Assembly: GCA_030403585.1 (NCBI GenBank)
Contig: JAUEPE010000001.1
Span: 434,001-498,000, forward strand
Reading direction: 5' to 3'
DNA length: 64,000 nt
Source: Frankia sp. RB7
Lineage (GTDB): Bacteria > Pseudomonadota > Alphaproteobacteria > Rhizobiales > Xanthobacteraceae
Made by a program: the position numbers and the translations under genes. Positions 63,221 through 64,000 of this stretch are shown one piece after another. A model generated the notes under the pieces. The model had not been told where the DNA came from, did not search any database, and saw only the letters and a program-made list of their open reading frames with translations. The stretch's first letter is position 1. Every line of letters starts with the position of its first letter.

Positions 63221-64000
63221 GAATTACGGCCTCCATGCCGGCAGCAAGTTCAAAGATACGGCGGTCGGATCCACCCGCGCCTGCAAGCATCAGGCCGACG
63301 GGGATTTCGCCCTCGCGATGTGCCGGCAGCGAGATGGCGCAGCCGTCGATCATGTTGATCAGGGTGCAGTTGCGCAGCGCGCGCATGTTTTGCGCGGTGA
63401 ACGCCTTGTCGTCGGCGAGATCCGAAATCTTCGGCGGCGTGTTGGCGGTGGTCGGCAGCACCAGCGCGTCATAGGGCGCGATGCGCGCGTTGACGCGGGC
63501 GATCAGCGAGCGGCGCTCGTTGAGGAGATCGATGTAGTCGGCTGCGCTCTGCGCCTCGCCGCGCATGATACGCATGGAGACTCTGGGATCGTAAACGTCG
63601 CCCTTGGACGTGATGAGGTAGCGATGCCAGGCGTAGCTTTCGGACGCGGCAAAGCCGCCCTTGGCGTTCATCGGGCCGATGTCGTGGAATTCGGCCATCT
63701 CGATGCGCTCGATGATGGCACCGTGATCAGCAAGCGACTTCAGCGCGCGCTCGAACGTCTGGGCCACCTCAGCGTCGAGATCGTCGAGCGCGATCGTGGT
63801 CGGCACGGCCAACCGCATGCCCTTCACCGGGCGAGGTTTCAGCGCGACGATCGGCTCGTTCGCGAGCACGGCGTCGAGAATGGCACAGCAGCTGACCGAT
63901 CGCGCCAAAGGCCCGATGCTGTCGAGCGAGAACGACAGCGGCACCGCGCCATCGAGCGGCACGCGGCGTTGCGTCGGCTTGTAGCCGACGATGCCGTTGT
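63213..64000 (-). CDS. Amidase (N-terminal part beyond window)
   Basis: C-terminal 262 or so codons of an amidase-signature enzyme. GIVGYKPT at the right edge, then PLDGAVPLSFSLDSIGPLARS, is the conserved stretch following the catalytic Ser-cisSer-Lys region, which lies outside the window. Later text YDALVLPTTANTPPKI and GCAISLPAHREGEIPVGLMLAG is family-typical. The gene enters from the right and overlaps the DUF2848 gene by eight bases. The substrate cannot be judged. Confidence 0.9.
   Translation of the reverse strand, partial: NGIVGYKPTQRRVPLDGAVPLSFSLDSIGPLARSVSCCAILDAVLANEPIVALKPRPVKGMRLAVPTTIALDDLDAEVAQTFERALKSLADHGAIIERIEMAEFHDIGPMNAKGGFAASESYAWHRYLITSKGDVYDPRVSMRIMRGEAQSAADYIDLLNERRSLIARVNARIAPYDALVLPTTANTPPKISDLADDKAFTAQNMRALRNCTLINMIDGCAISLPAHREGEIPVGLMLAGAGGSDRRIFELAAGMEAVIRV

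Noticed and set aside
1..64000. CRISPR arrays, tRNA or rRNA genes, and insertion sequences
   Set aside because: I scanned intergenic spaces for regular direct repeats, cloverleaf-like segments and transposase text and saw none. A dedicated tool could still find short RNAs.

Overview
The window is high-GC alphaproteobacterial chromosome, most likely Bradyrhizobium or a close relative in the Nitrobacteraceae. This rests on the hopanoid genes hpnC, hpnD and hpnP, a ChrR-type anti-sigma factor, many two-component proteins with small unknown proteins, and nested intergenic palindromes of a kind common in that group. The genus is inferred from gene content and was not tested by a search. I see no rRNA, tRNA, CRISPR array, insertion sequence or phage gene.

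Layout: 0-10 kb is a hopanoid neighbourhood on the minus strand: hpnC and hpnD (hpnD runs off the left edge), two small exported proteins, a frameshifted remnant, an RND/MMPL exporter, and eutB-hpnP-eutC, in which the hopanoid C-2 methylase gene sits between the two ethanolamine ammonia-lyase subunit genes. 10-24 kb is a signalling and stress region: a chemoreceptor, a Crp/Fnr regulator, two stand-alone receiver proteins, a GAF/HisKA_2 histidine kinase, a cNMP-binding membrane protein, a diguanylate cyclase and several small proteins. 24-30 kb is metabolic and miscellaneous: an acyl-CoA dehydrogenase, a periplasmic binding protein, an HdeD-like protein, an alpha/beta hydrolase and an MHYT-GGDEF-EAL protein.

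30.6-32.6 kb holds two ECF sigma factor genes around one chrR anti-sigma gene; both sigma genes are preceded by TGATCC-type -35 elements. 32.6-43 kb is a minus-strand block: an HD-domain protein, a TPR/ATP-grasp protein coupled to a formyltransferase (with a TTAA-N7-TTAA CtrA-like box upstream), and a three-gene set of transglutaminase, circularly permuted ATP-grasp/alpha-E fusion, and transglutaminase-DUF2126. This block is the best candidate for an uncharacterised peptide-modifying system.

43-60 kb is a catabolic island. A minus-strand branched-chain-type ABC operon (livK-livH-livMG fusion-livF) leads into an Ldh-type dehydrogenase, an HpcH/HpaI aldolase and a UxaA-type dehydratase. Downstream are hpaR and, divergent from it, hpaH-hpaF-hpaE-hpaD-FAH protein-ThDP enzyme for homoprotocatechuate meta-cleavage, with a perfect 16-bp palindrome in the hpaR/hpaH promoter region. 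60-64 kb carries an MFS transporter, an AlkB/2OG-dioxygenase pair, a divergent GT51-like protein, a DUF2848 protein and an amidase running off the right edge.
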